DNA from: Lotus japonicus | Lineage: Eukaryota > Streptophyta > Magnoliopsida > Fabales > Fabaceae | Assembly: GCF_012489685.1 (NCBI RefSeq) | Contig: NC_080046.1 | Coordinates: 62,635,984 to 62,699,983, forward strand | Direction: 5' to 3' | Length of the DNA stretch: 64,000 bases | In this document: positions 22,810-36,992 of the stretch, in pieces | Layout of the letters: every line of letters begins with the position of its first letter | Numbering within the stretch: the stretch's first letter is position 1 | Notes under the pieces: model-generated | What the model was told of the DNA's origin: nothing | Databases searched by the model: none | Seen by the model: the letters and a program-made list of their open reading frames with translations, nothing else | Translations under genes and position numbers: made by a program

Positions 22810-23320
22810 TTTTTTTTTCAAAGTGAACTGAAATAATATTAAGGGCCAACCGGCCTAGAAACAATTACATCCAAATCAACCAAACCAGAAACGGCATCAG
22901 GAACCTCTTCCACCCATACACAATCCGCATAAGTGGAAGCGTTCTTAGCCAGAAAGTCTGCAACTGAATTACCAGAACGTCTAACAAACGACAAAGAAAA
23001 AACATCAAAGAAAGGAACAAAGAACAACAATCTCTAATAATGGTGTCCAAGTAAGATCTCCCCACAGTACCGTTCTGTCACCACTGATATAACTGAAGAC
23101 AATCGTCTTTAAACAGACACGACGGAAACCAAGCTCTCTCGCCAGCCGTAAAGTCCACCTCAACCCGCTCGCTTCTGCCAGTAGAGACGAAAGAACTGGG
23201 ATCGGATGGGAGGTCGCAGCAGCCATGATCTCCCCAAGACGGTTGCGGACAACCATCCCCAACCCCGCTCCCTTGCCATCCACAAAAGAAGCATCAAAGT
23301 TTAGCTTAATCACCCTTCCT
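22810..23320 (-). mobile_element. 3' tail of a second L1-type LINE (RNase H only)
   Basis: Poly(T) at 22810-22818 on plus marks the 3' poly(A) end. Upstream on minus is RNase H: IKLNFDASFVDGKGAGLGM, RNRLGEIMAAAT, LARELGFRRV, then in shifted frames VFSLSFVRRSGNSVADFLA. Frameshifts near 23010-23065 break it. It is a different copy from the LINE at 14987-17480, with the same domain and shared residues such as LARELGFRRV and FVRRSGN. It is severely 5'-truncated (about 0.5 kb). Confidence 0.8.
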
Positions 23321-23524
23321 TGTGGCCTCCTCTATTATGTACTTAATTCTGTACAAAATTACGTCAAAGTGCAAAAAAAAAGCATCAATTAAAATATAAG
23401 GGCTTTACATTTGGTACCCCAACCAAAATTATGAAATTATTATGATTGATAATCACATTTGCATTTTTATTTTGTGCACGAAATAAATAAAAAATGTGTT
23501 TGTTCAAATATGTATTTCCAATGT

Positions 23525-23640
23525 GTCCCTGAAGGATAGCTCATGTTGTTAAAGCTAGGAGACATATGGGTTGAGAGGGGAAGGTCCAGGGATCAATCCT
23601 GGAGGATGCAATTTATCTTTATGATGTACATAAAAAAATA
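23525..23640 (+). repeat. tRNA-derived SINE-like copy (family 2)
   Basis: An A-box-like GGATAGCTCATGTTGTTAAA is followed by a B-box-like GGGATCAATCC and then GCAATTTATCTTT. A diverged copy with GTTGTAAAAGCTAGG and TAATTTATCTTT lies at 32205-32310. Confidence 0.45.
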
Positions 23641-23974
23641 TGTATTTACAAGGTACTTAATTTTATTGTGCTTTGTTAGAATATAATATAAATTGGCTCT
23701 TACCAACAACTTAAGCTTTTGGATTTGGTTGCTTGACAAAGTATCAGATCTTAAATGACCAAGCGGTCTAGAATTTGATCCATGCCGCCCTCAATTCTTC
23801 CAATAAAAAAATTAAAGCATATAGTAGGTGGGCCTGTGAATTATCCACGCTTCAAGCCTAAATGAATCTTAAAATAATATAAAAATATTCATTTTTTTGG
23901 GTATAAACATCCGGTACCGGTCACCCTTTGGATGTCGTCAAATTTGGGATTTAGTCACAGTTAAGGCTCATCAT

Positions 23975-24065
23975 CCCTCCACATAATGTATTGTGTGGGG
24001 ATCGAACCCGAGAGCCCTTCCCACACCTCTGTCTGCATTGTCAACTAAGCTGTCCCTCTTAGGTT
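23975..24065 (-). repeat. tRNA-derived SINE-like copy
   Basis: On minus: GGGACAGCTTAGTTGACAAT, an A-box-like start, and then a B-box GGTTCGATCCC about 45 bp further on. The spacing matches tRNA-derived promoters, but there is no cloverleaf, so a SINE is more likely than a tRNA gene. Confidence 0.4.
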
Positions 24066-24460
24066 ATAAAGGTATTTATTTGACTCTTATCCAATAACTT
24101 AATCTTTTGAGATAATTAATTATTTGAGTTCTTATTCACCTAAAGCAATTATTATTGTATTAAAAAGAATCACTAAATTTTTTAATGCGCAAACATCAAT
24201 CTTATATTAAAAAATATTATTTTTTAGGAATAATTAAGATTCTTATACATAAGATGTTTAGGTGCTTCGGGTTCTCAAATATTTTTTATATTATAAATAA
24301 GAGGTAGTCAGATTTAAGCTTACAAACCTTCACTGAGGTAAGAAGTCAGACTATTATTCTAAACTGAAATAATAGACATAAACTTGCACCAAACCAACAT
24401 TTTGTGGTTAAGCAAGTCTGATAGCTCTGAGATTAATTATTCTTGCCACGATCAATACAC

Positions 24461-24870
24461 TAATGCTTTGTTTGGTAGAGAAGCGAGAAATAGAGAAAAG
24501 AGAAGTTGAGTAGAGAGAAAGAGATGAGAAATAGAGTAGAGATAGAGATTGTTTGGTATGATAAAAAGAGAAGAAAGATAAAGAAGAGAGAACGAGGTGG
24601 AGGAAAGAGAAAAAGTTATTTTTTATATAAAATAATAATTTGAAGACATTTCTAGGACCGTGGACCGCCAGAAATGTTGAAATAAATGAAAAAATAATCT
24701 GATTTGGGAACCACACGGCTACTGTTCAAATTCTCTCCAAGTGGGACCCACGTTTTTCTCTCTCTCTCCCCTCACTCATGTCAAACCAAACAAGGTTGCA
24801 TTCATCATCTCTCCCCTAACTCTCTCTTCTCTCTTTCTCTCTTCTTTAACTCTCTCCTAACAAACAACTC
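24461..24870. mobile_element. Probable MITE, non-coding
   Basis: Starts near GCTTTGTTTGGTAGAGAAG and ends near CTCTCTCCTAACAAACAAC; these are imperfect inverses rich in GAGA/TCTC. Another partial copy of the right end (CATGTCAAACCAAACAAGG) lies inside at about 24778. It abuts the TAA-flanked MITE at 24875. Confidence 0.35.
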
Positions 24871-24874
24871 CTAA

Positions 24875-25241
24875 GAGCATCTTCAATGTATAGTTGCTAG
24901 TTGGGTTGCTTAAAAACTATTTCGGTGGGTCCAGACTGACACATAGGATTTAAGCAACCCAAGCAGAATTTGCTCCAACCACGGTTGCTTAGTTTACTTT
25001 TAGTTGGGTCTCATTATACCTCTTATATTTATATTATTTCAAGGTAATGACACTATACAGGTACACGAATGAAAGAGAAAATATGATTTTTTAGTCAAAA
25101 AGTAAGGATAGAGAAAATAAGCAACCGTTGCTTAAATTTAAGCAACTCAACTGCCACGTCATGTTGCTCCAGTGGTGCTTTAAAATAAGCAACGTTGCTT
25201 AAGTTGCCAAATGGATTTAAGCAACCCCATTGAAGATGCTC
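24875..25241. mobile_element. MITE copy 1 (TAA target duplication)
   Basis: The ends GAGCATCTTCAATG and CATTGAAGATGCTC are perfect inverses and TAA flanks both sides (24872-24874, 25242-25244), so this is a PIF/Harbinger-type MITE. The interior has GGGTTGCTTAAA and TAAGCAAC repeats. A second copy in opposite orientation is at 33242-33628. Confidence 0.8.
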
Positions 25242-25244
25242 TAA

Positions 25245-26815
25245 GTAATAAAAACAGATCCATTTTTTTTTTCATGTATAAAAGTTGGGAATCAAATTCT
25301 AAATCACTTGGAGACTTGTTTTAGAAACGAATTATTCAACTACTACGCCAACTCATTTCCTTAAGGCTCTCCTATTTTTGGTTACATAATGAATGACTTA
25401 AGGTTCTCCTATTTGATAGTGCACCTTATCATGCTTAAGTAAGTAATTTGCCAGTTTTTTTTATTTTTCAAGATTCGTATGACGTTATTTTGCTTAATTT
25501 TCTCCATAAGTACATAAATTCATTAATTAACAAATGTAGAATATCTTATTTTTTTCATATAACTATTTGATGAATAAATATTCCTATCATTTATTGCATG
25601 AATAATTACGTCATCTGTTTCAAAAAAAATTTACATCATCATTTTAATTCTAGCATTAAAAATTATTAAGGAATATTTAAACCAACACTGTTTTGAAAAT
25701 TTAATTATATCATAAAATCGATAAACATATATATATATAATCCTATAGATATAAAATTAACGAGGAATATTGTTGCTGATAATTTTTTAAAAAAATGTGG
25801 TCAAATCTTATCTCTTACATTTAAAATTATTATTGCGAGAAGATACTTTTAGGTGTCTAATAAACACATGAATGTTAGAGACAAATTATAAGTCGATCAT
25901 GAAATCATTTTTATTAATTCATAATTTATGACCCTAGTGTGGTGGATAGTGGTTCACGAAGAAAAGCTGAACAGAGGCCGGGTGAGAGAACAAGTGACTG
26001 AAAATTATTTAATAAAAGGTAAAAAAAAAAATAGGATTTGCTTTAGATGCATTGATAATATAAAGAACTTTATACATGCAATCATAGTCTTAAATTTTAC
26101 ATTTTAAATTTAAATTTAATTATGACATGACGAATTGATAAAATATAATTAGATGTTTAAAACATTTTTTACACAGTAATTAAACTCAAAAAATTATTAT
26201 ATTTTCATGAACATAAATAATAAAAAAAACAAAGTACTCTTTAAAAAATAACTACTGGATTAATTTGACATTTAATAGTTTGTAACGAAATTAGAATAAT
26301 TAATAAAAGTCAATTGTGACTTTTATACAATTAAGATGTGTGTTGACAAAGTTTTTTTTAATGATTATGGTAATTTTTAATGGTTATTGTTATTTTTTAT
26401 ATAAAAAAATTGATATTAAATTTTAAAGAATTTATTTGGAAATTAACTTAATTTTTTTGTATTTTATGTGTATAAACATCAATAAGATTAAAATAGTTTT
26501 GATATATTGATTTAAAGCATGACAAATTGGAAAAAAATGAATTAAAATGTAATTAGGATTAAAAAAAAACTTAAATACGTGATATACATATTTTAAAAAA
26601 GAAAAACAAGAGAGAAAATACGGAAATATCTGATGTATGCCGACAAAATACTTCTATTCCATCCGTGCATGAAGCGTGATCAATACTAGTAAATACGAAT
26701 GCATAAACTCAAAGTAAACTTGTCATTTAATTGAGAAATTTTTCATTTAAGTGATTATTTAATTAGTTTATTAATTAATTGCGCAATTAATTTGTTATGT
26801 TCATTTTCCTAATAA
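25245..26815. other. Very AT-rich intergenic DNA
   Basis: Long A/T homopolymer-rich stretches; no open frame with a recognisable domain, no RNA gene and no transposon ends seen. Confidence 0.45.
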
Positions 26816-26819
26816 AAGT

Positions 26820-27480
26820 ATTTCAAATCAAAATCAATTAATATAGTCAATGTTCAAAGACTAAATGATAAAAATGGAAGAATTAACTCAAATAAATCAA
26901 TTTAATTAAAAACAAAATTGGCACATAATTTAAGTAATTCATTAATTTCACTGTTAAATAATACAAGACACACAGAAAGACATTCAACTTCTCCGAAGGT
27001 TATACACTGCTGGTAGTAGCAAATAGTATTTGCAATCAAAATCAATTAATTTCTGAAGACTAAATGATAAAAACGGAAGAAATAACTCAATATATACAAT
27101 ATACAGACAAAATGAATCAATTAAGTTAATTTATTGCACTGTTAATTGGTTTTATTAGTTCTCCTAATAAAAGTAATTGCAATCAAAGTCAACTAATTTA
27201 GTTAATGTTTGAAGACTAAATGATTTTTTTTTGTTATTTGGAGGGACTAGCCCGAAGACTAAATAATAAAATTGGAAGAATCAACTCAATACTAGTATAA
27301 TTTAATTACTTTATTGCACTATTAATTGGTTTTATTATCTTCCTTTTTTTTGTTACAGGAGGAAATTTGGTTTTATTATCTTCCTAATACAATTATTTGC
27401 AATAGAAGAATTAATGTTTGAAGACTAAATTAATGTTTGAAGACTAAATGATAAAAATAGAAGAATTCAGTCAATATTTG
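26820..27480 (+). repeat. Dispersed direct repeats upstream of GA2ox
   Basis: The core GAAGACTAAATGATAAAAA, followed by GGAAGAA and AACTCAA, recurs imperfectly at about 26856, 27056, 27211, 27254, 27420 and 27439; most copies are preceded by a CAATCAAAATCAATTAAT-type sequence. Spacing is irregular (19-200 bp). The block ends about 0.9 kb before the GA2ox start codon. It is non-coding and could be an eroded tandem array or several copies of a small transposon. Confidence 0.6.
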
Positions 27481-28163
27481 AAAAAAAAATTCTATTGCAG
27501 ATAACACTAATGCCATATTAGCACCTCATTTCCACAATTCCACACACAACTAGAATGAGAAATAAGCAATTAAAAATATGATTAGTGATATAATATGAAA
27601 ATAATAAAGAAATATGAAGAAGAAGAAGAAAAAGTGAAATTGTACTGAAAAATAAATTTAGTGTGAATGTATGGTGTGAATACAATGAAAATTTCTCACT
27701 AACATAAATGTCAAATGTGAAGTACAGAGGAGATGAAGCAATGTGGGAGCTAATGTATAGTCGCAATTCTTAGAAAGTTGCTTTATAAAGCATATCTAGA
27801 AAAAGTGTATGCATATGTGAAAGCAAAAGGGGAGAAATGATGCATGTGTGAAATTTTTGTTAAGCTCAATATAAATTTGACAATTTGACTTTCTAACCAT
27901 AATCACATATGTCAAATTCTATTCTAGTTTCTCAATTAATAATTTAACATATGTGAAATAACATTTACATTTAAACTAATGCTAATGCTAATTTAACGTA
28001 TGTTTAATTTGACGTACAAGTAAAATTTCATTTGACATATCTCAAGATACTAATAGATAATTTTATATATCTCAAGATACTAAAAGAGAATAAAAGAAAT
28101 ATGATTTTCAGTTTAGCGGAAATTTAAACGCGAATATACATGTACCCCACTGTCTCTCGATAC

Positions 28164-28170
28164 TATAAAT
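28164..28170 (+). promoter_or_regulatory. Candidate TATA box of the GA2ox gene
   Basis: TATAAAT, 217 bp upstream of the ATG. A CT-rich leader (28240-28350) lies between them, as in many plant 5' leaders. A second TATA-like CTATATAG at 28208 is an alternative. The transcription start is unknown. Confidence 0.4.
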
Positions 28171-28380
28171 GTGGATGCCAAAGAGACAATGAGAGCCAGA
28201 TGGCTCATCTATATAGTTCGTAACGCCTCCTGCATCAGCTCTCAGTCTCATCTCATGCATTTCTAATACCAATTCCAATTCATTCTCTCCCCCATTTATA
28301 CACCACCCTCTCCACTCTCCCTCACACACCACCCCCTCTTCACCTCTTCCCCTTTTGATAGCAAGTAACCAGCAACAACC

Positions 28381-30071
<1,691 letters not shown>

Positions 30072-30549
30072 TGATCATGATGATGATGTGTCGACATTCT
30101 ACTCTGCAATGCATTTTTGTTGACACGTTTTTTTAGTTTTTTTGGTTTGCGTGTCTGGGATTCAAACAGTTGTTTCTACTTGTTGACATATATAGAAAAT
30201 GAATAGGTTATTTATCATGTTTTGATTGTTTTCTTCCTTTTTTTAGTTTTGTTCTTAATTTCTCTTGCTTAATCAAAGAAATGGAACAGTCAATGATGCC
30301 CTTATATTGTTTATGCAAAGCAAGTCTAGTCACATCTTGTAATCTGATGTTCACTATGAACTTTAAGCAACTGAGAATGGAAAGTCAAAATGTTAGGAAT
30401 TACATACAGTGGAATTGCAATAAGTGTTCATTTAGAGAAAATGTACACATAATAAAATGTGCAATTAATATTGTTAACTTATTGCAATAAGTGTTCTCTC
30501 ATCATTTATTGTTCTCATAGAGGTATTACTGTATATGGAAAAACATTAA

Positions 30550-31586
30550 GACTTAATTGCATATTTACTCCCTCATTTTTCACCATTGTGCGAAGTTCCT
30601 CTCCCAGGTTTAAAATGAGCGAATTTCCTCACTCATGTATTAATTTGTGAAAATTGCCCCCTTCCGTTAGGTAGCCGTTTGAAAGCTAACGGAAGTTGCT
30701 GATGTGGATTCCTATTTGCACCCCTCTTGCATACCACCCCCTATTTTTAAAAGATAAACCAAAAAAAATAAAAATAAAAACCTAACACGTGATTCCCCCA
30801 AATTAGATCATCATCTTCTTCATTCTTCTCTTCCCCCAAATTAAGCCTTTTTCCAGAATCTTCTTTCTTCTTCTTCGTTCTTTATATGCTCTCTTCTTTC
30901 TTCTTCTTATTCTTTTTCACTTCCTCTTTTTTTCGAGCCCATCTTCTTCCTCTTCTCTTCTTCACGATCATTCCTCTTCTGCACCCAGCAAGGAAAGTGT
31001 GGCGGAGGTTGTGAGGTGGGTTGGGGTTTTGTTTCTGGATTTCTGGGTTCTGTTCTCTGTTTTCACCCTCTCATTCATCTTCATTTTTTTCTGCTTGTGT
31101 TTTTTGGAAAATTGATTTGGGGACGGGGTGGAGCTGCCACTACTTGATTAAATCAAACAACTTGGTATATTCTATAATTGTTGTAATATATTTCGTTGTT
31201 TCTATCTTCTTTTCTGAACCTAGTAGTGGATTTTCAAGAGGTAAAGATGGAGGAGAGAAGAAAGATTAAGGTTGGAAGAGGAGGATGAGGAGGGTTTGGA
31301 GTGGGGAAGAAAGGAATGGTGGTGGTGCTGCTGTGGTGGTGGTGGTGGTGGTATGAAGATTAAAAGAAAAAGATTAATTGAAAGAAAAAATTGACATGGC
31401 ATCTAAGTGCGTATATGTCAGAGACACGTCATTTAATGAAGGCCATGTAAGCTTCCTCCGTTAGTAATTGGATGACAGATTAACGGAATGACCAATTTGG
31501 CACAAATTAATACATAAGGGAGGCAAATCGCTCGTTTTAACGGCTCACAACGGTGATACTTAAGGGAGCAAAAGTGCTATTAAACC
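30550..31586. mobile_element. Non-autonomous Mutator-like element with 9-bp target duplication
   Basis: 1037 bp bounded by the 9-bp direct repeat AAACATTAA (30541-30549 and 31587-31595). The terminal inverted repeats are about 110-150 bp long: the left starts GACTTAATTGCATATTTACT and the inverse of the right end starts GGTTTAATAGCACTTTTGCT, with shared blocks continuing inward (AATGAGCGAATTT against AACGAGCGATTTG; CATGTATTAATTTGTG against TATGTATTAATTTGTG; TTCCGTTA). The interior (about 30780-31400) is CT-rich then GA/GGT-rich, has no transposase, and could be captured genic DNA such as a 5' leader. Its 9-bp duplication and long ends fit MULEs. Confidence 0.85.
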
Positions 31587-31599
31587 AAACATTAATTAA

Positions 31600-31892
31600 T
31601 GCAACATTGAAATTTTAAGTGAACAATTATTATGAAACAAATATTTTTATTCTAAATGGACACTTATACATAAGGAGTGTAAATTATCAGTGTCTCTCAA
31701 GATTTATTAACTCAGTTTATTAATAGTAGACTTTTTATATTTGAAAATTTGTAGTTATCTCTTCAAATAAATGACATTTTTTAGTGTTTAAACTTTATTT
31801 TTTCTCACCGGGTTAACACTTTGTTGGTTAAAAATACTTTTAAAATGTGTTATTATTTATTGATAAATGAATTATAGGTAACACTTATGACA
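31600..31892. other. Spacer, nothing seen
   Basis: AT-rich sequence between the Mutator-like element and the Stowaway-type MITE. Confidence 0.4.
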
Positions 31893-31894
31893 TA

Positions 31895-32190
31895 CTCCCT
31901 CCGTTCCTATTTATAAGTCCATTTTACCCAATTTTCTTAGATTAAGAAAAGTAGTTACAAGCAATAAATTTGTAAACGAATTTACTCACTTTCCTAGATT
32001 ACCCTTATTTAATTTCTTATAAATTTCTCTCTCCAAGTTATTATTTCAAAATCTCATTGTCTCTTTCATATTAAATATGAGGATAGTTTTGGGAAAAAAT
32101 AATTAATGCTCCATTAATATTGTAAATGGACTTATATTTAGGAACAAGAAAAACACTAAAAAATGACCTTATAATAAGGAACGGAGGGAG
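31895..32190. mobile_element. Stowaway-type MITE
   Basis: 296 bp with ends CTCCCTCCGTTCCTATTTAT and ATAAGGAACGGAGGGAG, flanked by TA on both sides (31893-31894, 32191-32192). This is the signature of Tc1/mariner-derived Stowaway elements. Non-coding. Confidence 0.88.
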
Positions 32191-32204
32191 TACTAAAATT
32201 AAAA

Positions 32205-32310
32205 ACGATCCTCGAATGATAACTTAAGTTGTAAAAGCTAGGGAATATATAGGATGGGGTTGGGCGATCCAGAAATCAAAATGTAATGGGAGTAATTTAT
32301 CTTTCCAATA
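32205..32310 (+). repeat. SINE-like copy (family 2), diverged
   Basis: GATAACTTAAGTTGTAAAAG, then GCTAGG, GGGCGATCCAGAAATCAA and AATTTATCTTT match the order of 23525-23640. Confidence 0.35.
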
Positions 32311-33240
32311 TTAAAAAAGGTTAAATTAAATCTAAAAATTTATAACATGTTCGAATTAGTTTTTGGTTTAGAATTAATTATAAAAGTAATTTTAAGCATT
32401 TGCACTCTGGTTTGTTGAGGTAAGTTTGTGAAGAGATAAAGCCATAAAGGTATGCAGAGAATTAGATGAGAGACTAAAAGAGAGGATGGATAACCTTATT
32501 TAGTTGGAGATAAGGGATCAAGAGTTTTGTCACTCAGAATCATCATCTTTTAGGGTCTTCCCAAATCGAGAAGAAAAGAGATGATACACGTGCGAATTTT
32601 TTTCTTTCATTTTTACCCGTAGCTCAAGCGGCCGATCTTAGCCATATTAGAAAGTGTGTTTTATAATGCCTGAGATTTTTATTTTACATATTGTTCTATC
32701 CGAACTTCAAGGGATCATATATAGTGACAACCATGTCGTCCAACATTAGCATTAGTGTAAGGATACTTGATACATGGTCTTTTAAGGTCTTTAATAATGT
32801 TGGAATTGGACGTTTAACTTTTATTATTTTATTACTTAATCACTGAATAGTGGCAGACATGTTAGGTTTTAGTTGAAAATCACATTCAATGTAGTGAAAT
32901 TTGAGTCTGCGATAGACCTCGTAACACGCAAAACATGAAAGGAACCTTACCCCTGTTTGGATTCAACTTAAAACTAAACAGGCACATCATTTTTAACTAG
33001 TTAATTTAGGGGTTTAATAATTACACGGTTAAAAATAATTAAATTTATGATCGTGTGATGTGAGCCTCAATCTAGATATCATAATACGTGTGTAGAGTTA
33101 AACAAACTCTCTCTCATAGTACTAGAGTCGTCATTTAGACAAGATTATCATAGATGATAACTCGGTAGATACCCAAACCTCAAAATCCTAAACATTAACT
33201 TAATAGACTTGTCGATAAGACCCTTCTTCAAATAAGACTG
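32311..33240. other. Intergenic, no gene seen
   Basis: No open frame of note and no repeat ends recognised. Confidence 0.4.
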
Positions 33241-33241
33241 A

Positions 33242-33628
33242 GAGCATCTCCAATGGGGGTTGCTTAAATCCAGTTGACAACTTAAGCAACGTTGCTTATT
33301 TTGAAGCACCACTGGAGCAACATGATGTGGCAGTTGGGTTGCTTAAATTTAAGCAAGGGTTGCTTATTTAAGCAAGGGTTGCTTATTTTCTCTCTCCTTA
33401 CTTTTTGACTAAAAAATCATATTTTCTCTTTCATTCATGTACTTGTACAGTGTCATTACCTTGAAATAATATAAATATAAGAGGTATAATGGGACCCAAC
33501 TAAAAGTAAACTAAGCAACCGTGGTTGGAGCGAATTCTGCTTGGGTTGCTTAAATCTTATGTGTCAGTCTGGACCCACCGAAATAGTTTTTAAGCAACCC
33601 AACTAGCAACTATGCATTGGAGATGCTC
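33242..33628. mobile_element. MITE copy 2, inverted relative to copy 1
   Basis: The ends GAGCATCTCCAATG and CATTGGAGATGCTC are perfect inverses. The flanks are TGA and TTA, so the target duplication is mutated or the element was moved. It is the reverse complement of 24875-25241 over its whole length, apart from a 19-bp internal tandem duplication (AAGCAAGGGTTGCTTATTT repeated near 33352-33390) that accounts for its extra 20 bp. Confidence 0.8.
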
Positions 33629-34725
33629 TTACAAGTAATAGCTCAATGGGTACATACATAGTAATAGTGGCCTTTTTTTTTTTTTTCATTCTTTTCTATG
33701 TCCTTCTTAAACCAAATAAAGTGACCCTTGTTGACTTTATGAGATTTTTCTTAATAAAATCTTAAATGTTGTAAATAAAAAATGGATACCGCCGTGTATA
33801 ACTTGTAGTAGCAGACATATGACCGAAGATATCTTTGTCTTTAGATTTTGTTACGTGGGAATCGGTGGAAAAGTTTTGCAACATATGCACTTGGGACCAG
33901 GATCACTTGTGTTACTTTTTTCTCTGTTACTTCATAATCCTTTTCTTTTAGGATATTGTTGTGCTACTATTTTAAAATAAGAGTGTTCAGTACTTTTTAG
34001 TGAACTATTTTAAATATTATAACTAAATTATTGAATTATAAAAGATTTTTGTATTATAGGTCAATCAAGATAAAAAAAAAGAATTGAAACTCTTTCATAT
34101 GAAGAATTAGCTTGAATTTTATAATTATAGTACGGGAGAAACTGCATTCTTTTTAATTATTGGGGCAGCTGACTTTTAATTCTTTTTCTTAAATTGTGTT
34201 TAGAATATAAATGAAAATGAGCTAATGCTAGCTTTTCGCAGCCGTCCCCCCACCTTTCCACGAAATTGATGAATCATATTGATGTTTAATTTTATGAATT
34301 ATTGATTACATATGTCATAATAAATGTGAATACCCACTTTTAGCAGATCCTTTTCATTTAAGAAAGTGTACAAGAGAGTGGAAAAAAAGAAATGAAAAGG
34401 AAAAGAAAAAAAGAAAAGAAAGAGGAAAGGACAATGTTTAAAGGAACGCAGTGATGGATTAAATGAGTATAATTGTGGAGTCCTATAATTGTTAGTCATC
34501 TTTGCCTAACCGTGGATCATTTTTATTTTCTTTCCCTTTAACAGTTGTAAAATTGTTCGGATTATTATGACTGTTATGTCCTTCTAAACAAATGATTTTC
34601 TTGTAATTTTTCAATAGGGATGTGTTTAGTAACATCACATAGAGGAAGGGTATTCGGGAGCACGTATATCTACTTTTATGAGTAAAACCAGTATTCACGA
34701 TTTTTTATGTGTTTGCAATATCCTC
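33629..34725. other. Intergenic, no gene seen
   Basis: AT-rich; the open frames at 34299-34499 and 34492-34698 on minus have no recognisable domain. Confidence 0.4.
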
Positions 34726-34727
34726 TG

Positions 34728-34868
34728 TGGAGGCAATCTTATTCGTGTCGGGAACATGCATATCATGATAGAGCTAACTGAACATGTAAGAGTTTTCTCA
34801 TTCATAAGATTCGAACTCAAAACCTTACTTAAAATGAATCAAACATGTACAACTTAAACCAACCAACC
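34728..34868 (-). repeat. SINE-like copy (family 1) on minus
   Basis: Reads on minus GTTTTGAGTTCGAATCTTAT, then GTTAGCTCTATCATGATATG and CATGTTCCCGACACGAA, the same order as 5448-5595. The B-box is GAGTTCGAATC. Confidence 0.45.
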
Positions 34869-34869
34869 A

Positions 34870-36945
34870 CTCATTAGTATTGTTTTCACCGTTTATAAAC
34901 TAGTCAATTCTTAATGAAATTTATATGGGTAATTAAATAATTTTAAGTTAACAATAACAACTTACGATTGATAAATAGTAAAATTAATCTATTTTGCATT
35001 TATAAATCTGATTATATATCAAACAACATTTAAGTATAGAGGTAGGAAGATGATTTTTTACCAAGGTAAATATTGTAGGAAGTCTAGAATCAGAATCTAA
35101 CTAAACAAAACAACAAGTTGTAGAGCAAATACTCAATTTTCTTGAGGTCAATTTAATATGCACAACTTTTAAAGTGATGTAAATTTGCACAATGTGCTTT
35201 GATTGTCATAGCAAGTTCAGTACATCATTTTTTTAAAAAGGTAATACATAATAAATTTTTAATGATTAAAATGTGTTGATCTCTTATGATCAGTTAAATT
35301 ACATAGTGTAAAATTACTCTACTCTAATCTAAAAGTGATGAAGGAGAACCAAGAACCTTTTCTTCATGCATCATGCCCCTTCTCTTTTTATTTTTCAATG
35401 GATCATGCAGGCGTTCACGTTCGGAACAAAAGCAAAAGACTACTCCCCTCTATTATCTAATACAATTCATTGTTGAAAATTGATATTCGAGATGCCTCAG
35501 TGATGACAAATTGGGCTTAAGTGCTAAAACTAATGAAAGACTTCCAAAAATCAAACATGTTCTTTCATGATTGACAATACGCAAGATTACTGCTAGTCTT
35601 TTTAACAACACGAATAATATATACCAAGTTTTTTTTTTTTCTATTTTATATACCAAGTAATATCATAAAGCATGAAAATGAAGGGTTCATGTACCAAAAT
35701 TAAAGAAAGAAAGAAAAAGGAAGCTGAGTTTCGAATTATAAAAGTAGCATATTCTTCCCCGGAGAGAGAAGGACATTTGATATTTTAATAAAAGTATTTG
35801 CTTAATATTCTGATAAAAGTCAAAACTACATTTATTTTAGAAAAAGAATGTCGTAGACGCATCACTTAAAAGTCTTAAAGTATTTGCTTCGGACTAACTA
35901 AGAATGATGACAAAAATATAAATAATAAAAGTAAATATTTATATATATAATCTACATGGAAATTAATTTTCTTTATTGTGATTTCTGGCAGCTCCTTTAA
36001 ATACAGCATGCTAATAAGAATTAGAAAATTTCTTTGATACCCTTTTAAAATAGGAGAATTTCATATCTTTTGCTTTGACTTACCATGGTCTTAAATCTCT
36101 TAAAATTGCAACTTAGTTCTTTAATGTCTAAAAAATGAACTACAGGGTATTAAACCGGCCCTCTCATTCTCAGAGACTACTGGAGCAATGCCTTAAGAAT
36201 TATCCTACTGTTTGCAAGGACTTGTACGGTCATATTTCTAACACTTTTACATACCCAGCCCACTCATGCTAAAAGATGAACATTTGTGTTCTTTAAAAAA
36301 GTGAGCAAAGCGTAGAAAATTGATTTTAACATCACCCTTTTATATTATTTTCTTCCACACTTTCAATTCATTATAAATGTGAAATGTAAATTTTGTGTTT
36401 CACACTTACGAGGTGTAATTAGTTCCCCACACTCATAAGTATAGTAAATTTGGATGATGAGAAAATTAAAAAGGGGTGATATTAATACTAATTCTTCAAG
36501 AACATCTATCATTCAAGTATGCTGATTGTTGAATGCACGGCGGAGTGTAGAATGTCATTCAAACACATTACAAGAAAGACTTAATTTAGGGTTGAGCTCA
36601 ACACCAATGCTTTTTTTAATGTTTTATCATGTCAATGAAGGCTAACCTGCCAAGCGTGTCCCTATAAAGTTTTGAGTACATCCAGGACATTAGTAATATT
36701 CATTTTCACCCATAAAAGTTCCTGTGCTTCTGTGTTGCTATATCTTGCGTTGCTTGGCTTAATTTGGAAGCTGTACTTGCAAGCATTGAAATATGCGCAC
36801 ATGGCGAAACATGACTCGGTTTTCCTAGACAGAAGGACGAGCAAGGTTACTGTGAATATGTGATTCATCAATTAAAACTTGTATACATTTTTGTTTGTTT
36901 TGAATATTTCAGCACATATATAGAAAAACAGAAGATGGCCTTAGG
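34870..36945. other. Intergenic, no gene seen
   Basis: AT-rich. Short frames on both strands around 36662-36871 overlap each other and show no family signature. Confidence 0.4.
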
Positions 36946-36992
36946 GTAGGGATGACAACGAGGGCGGGTGTCTATCGATGACTAAGTGATTA

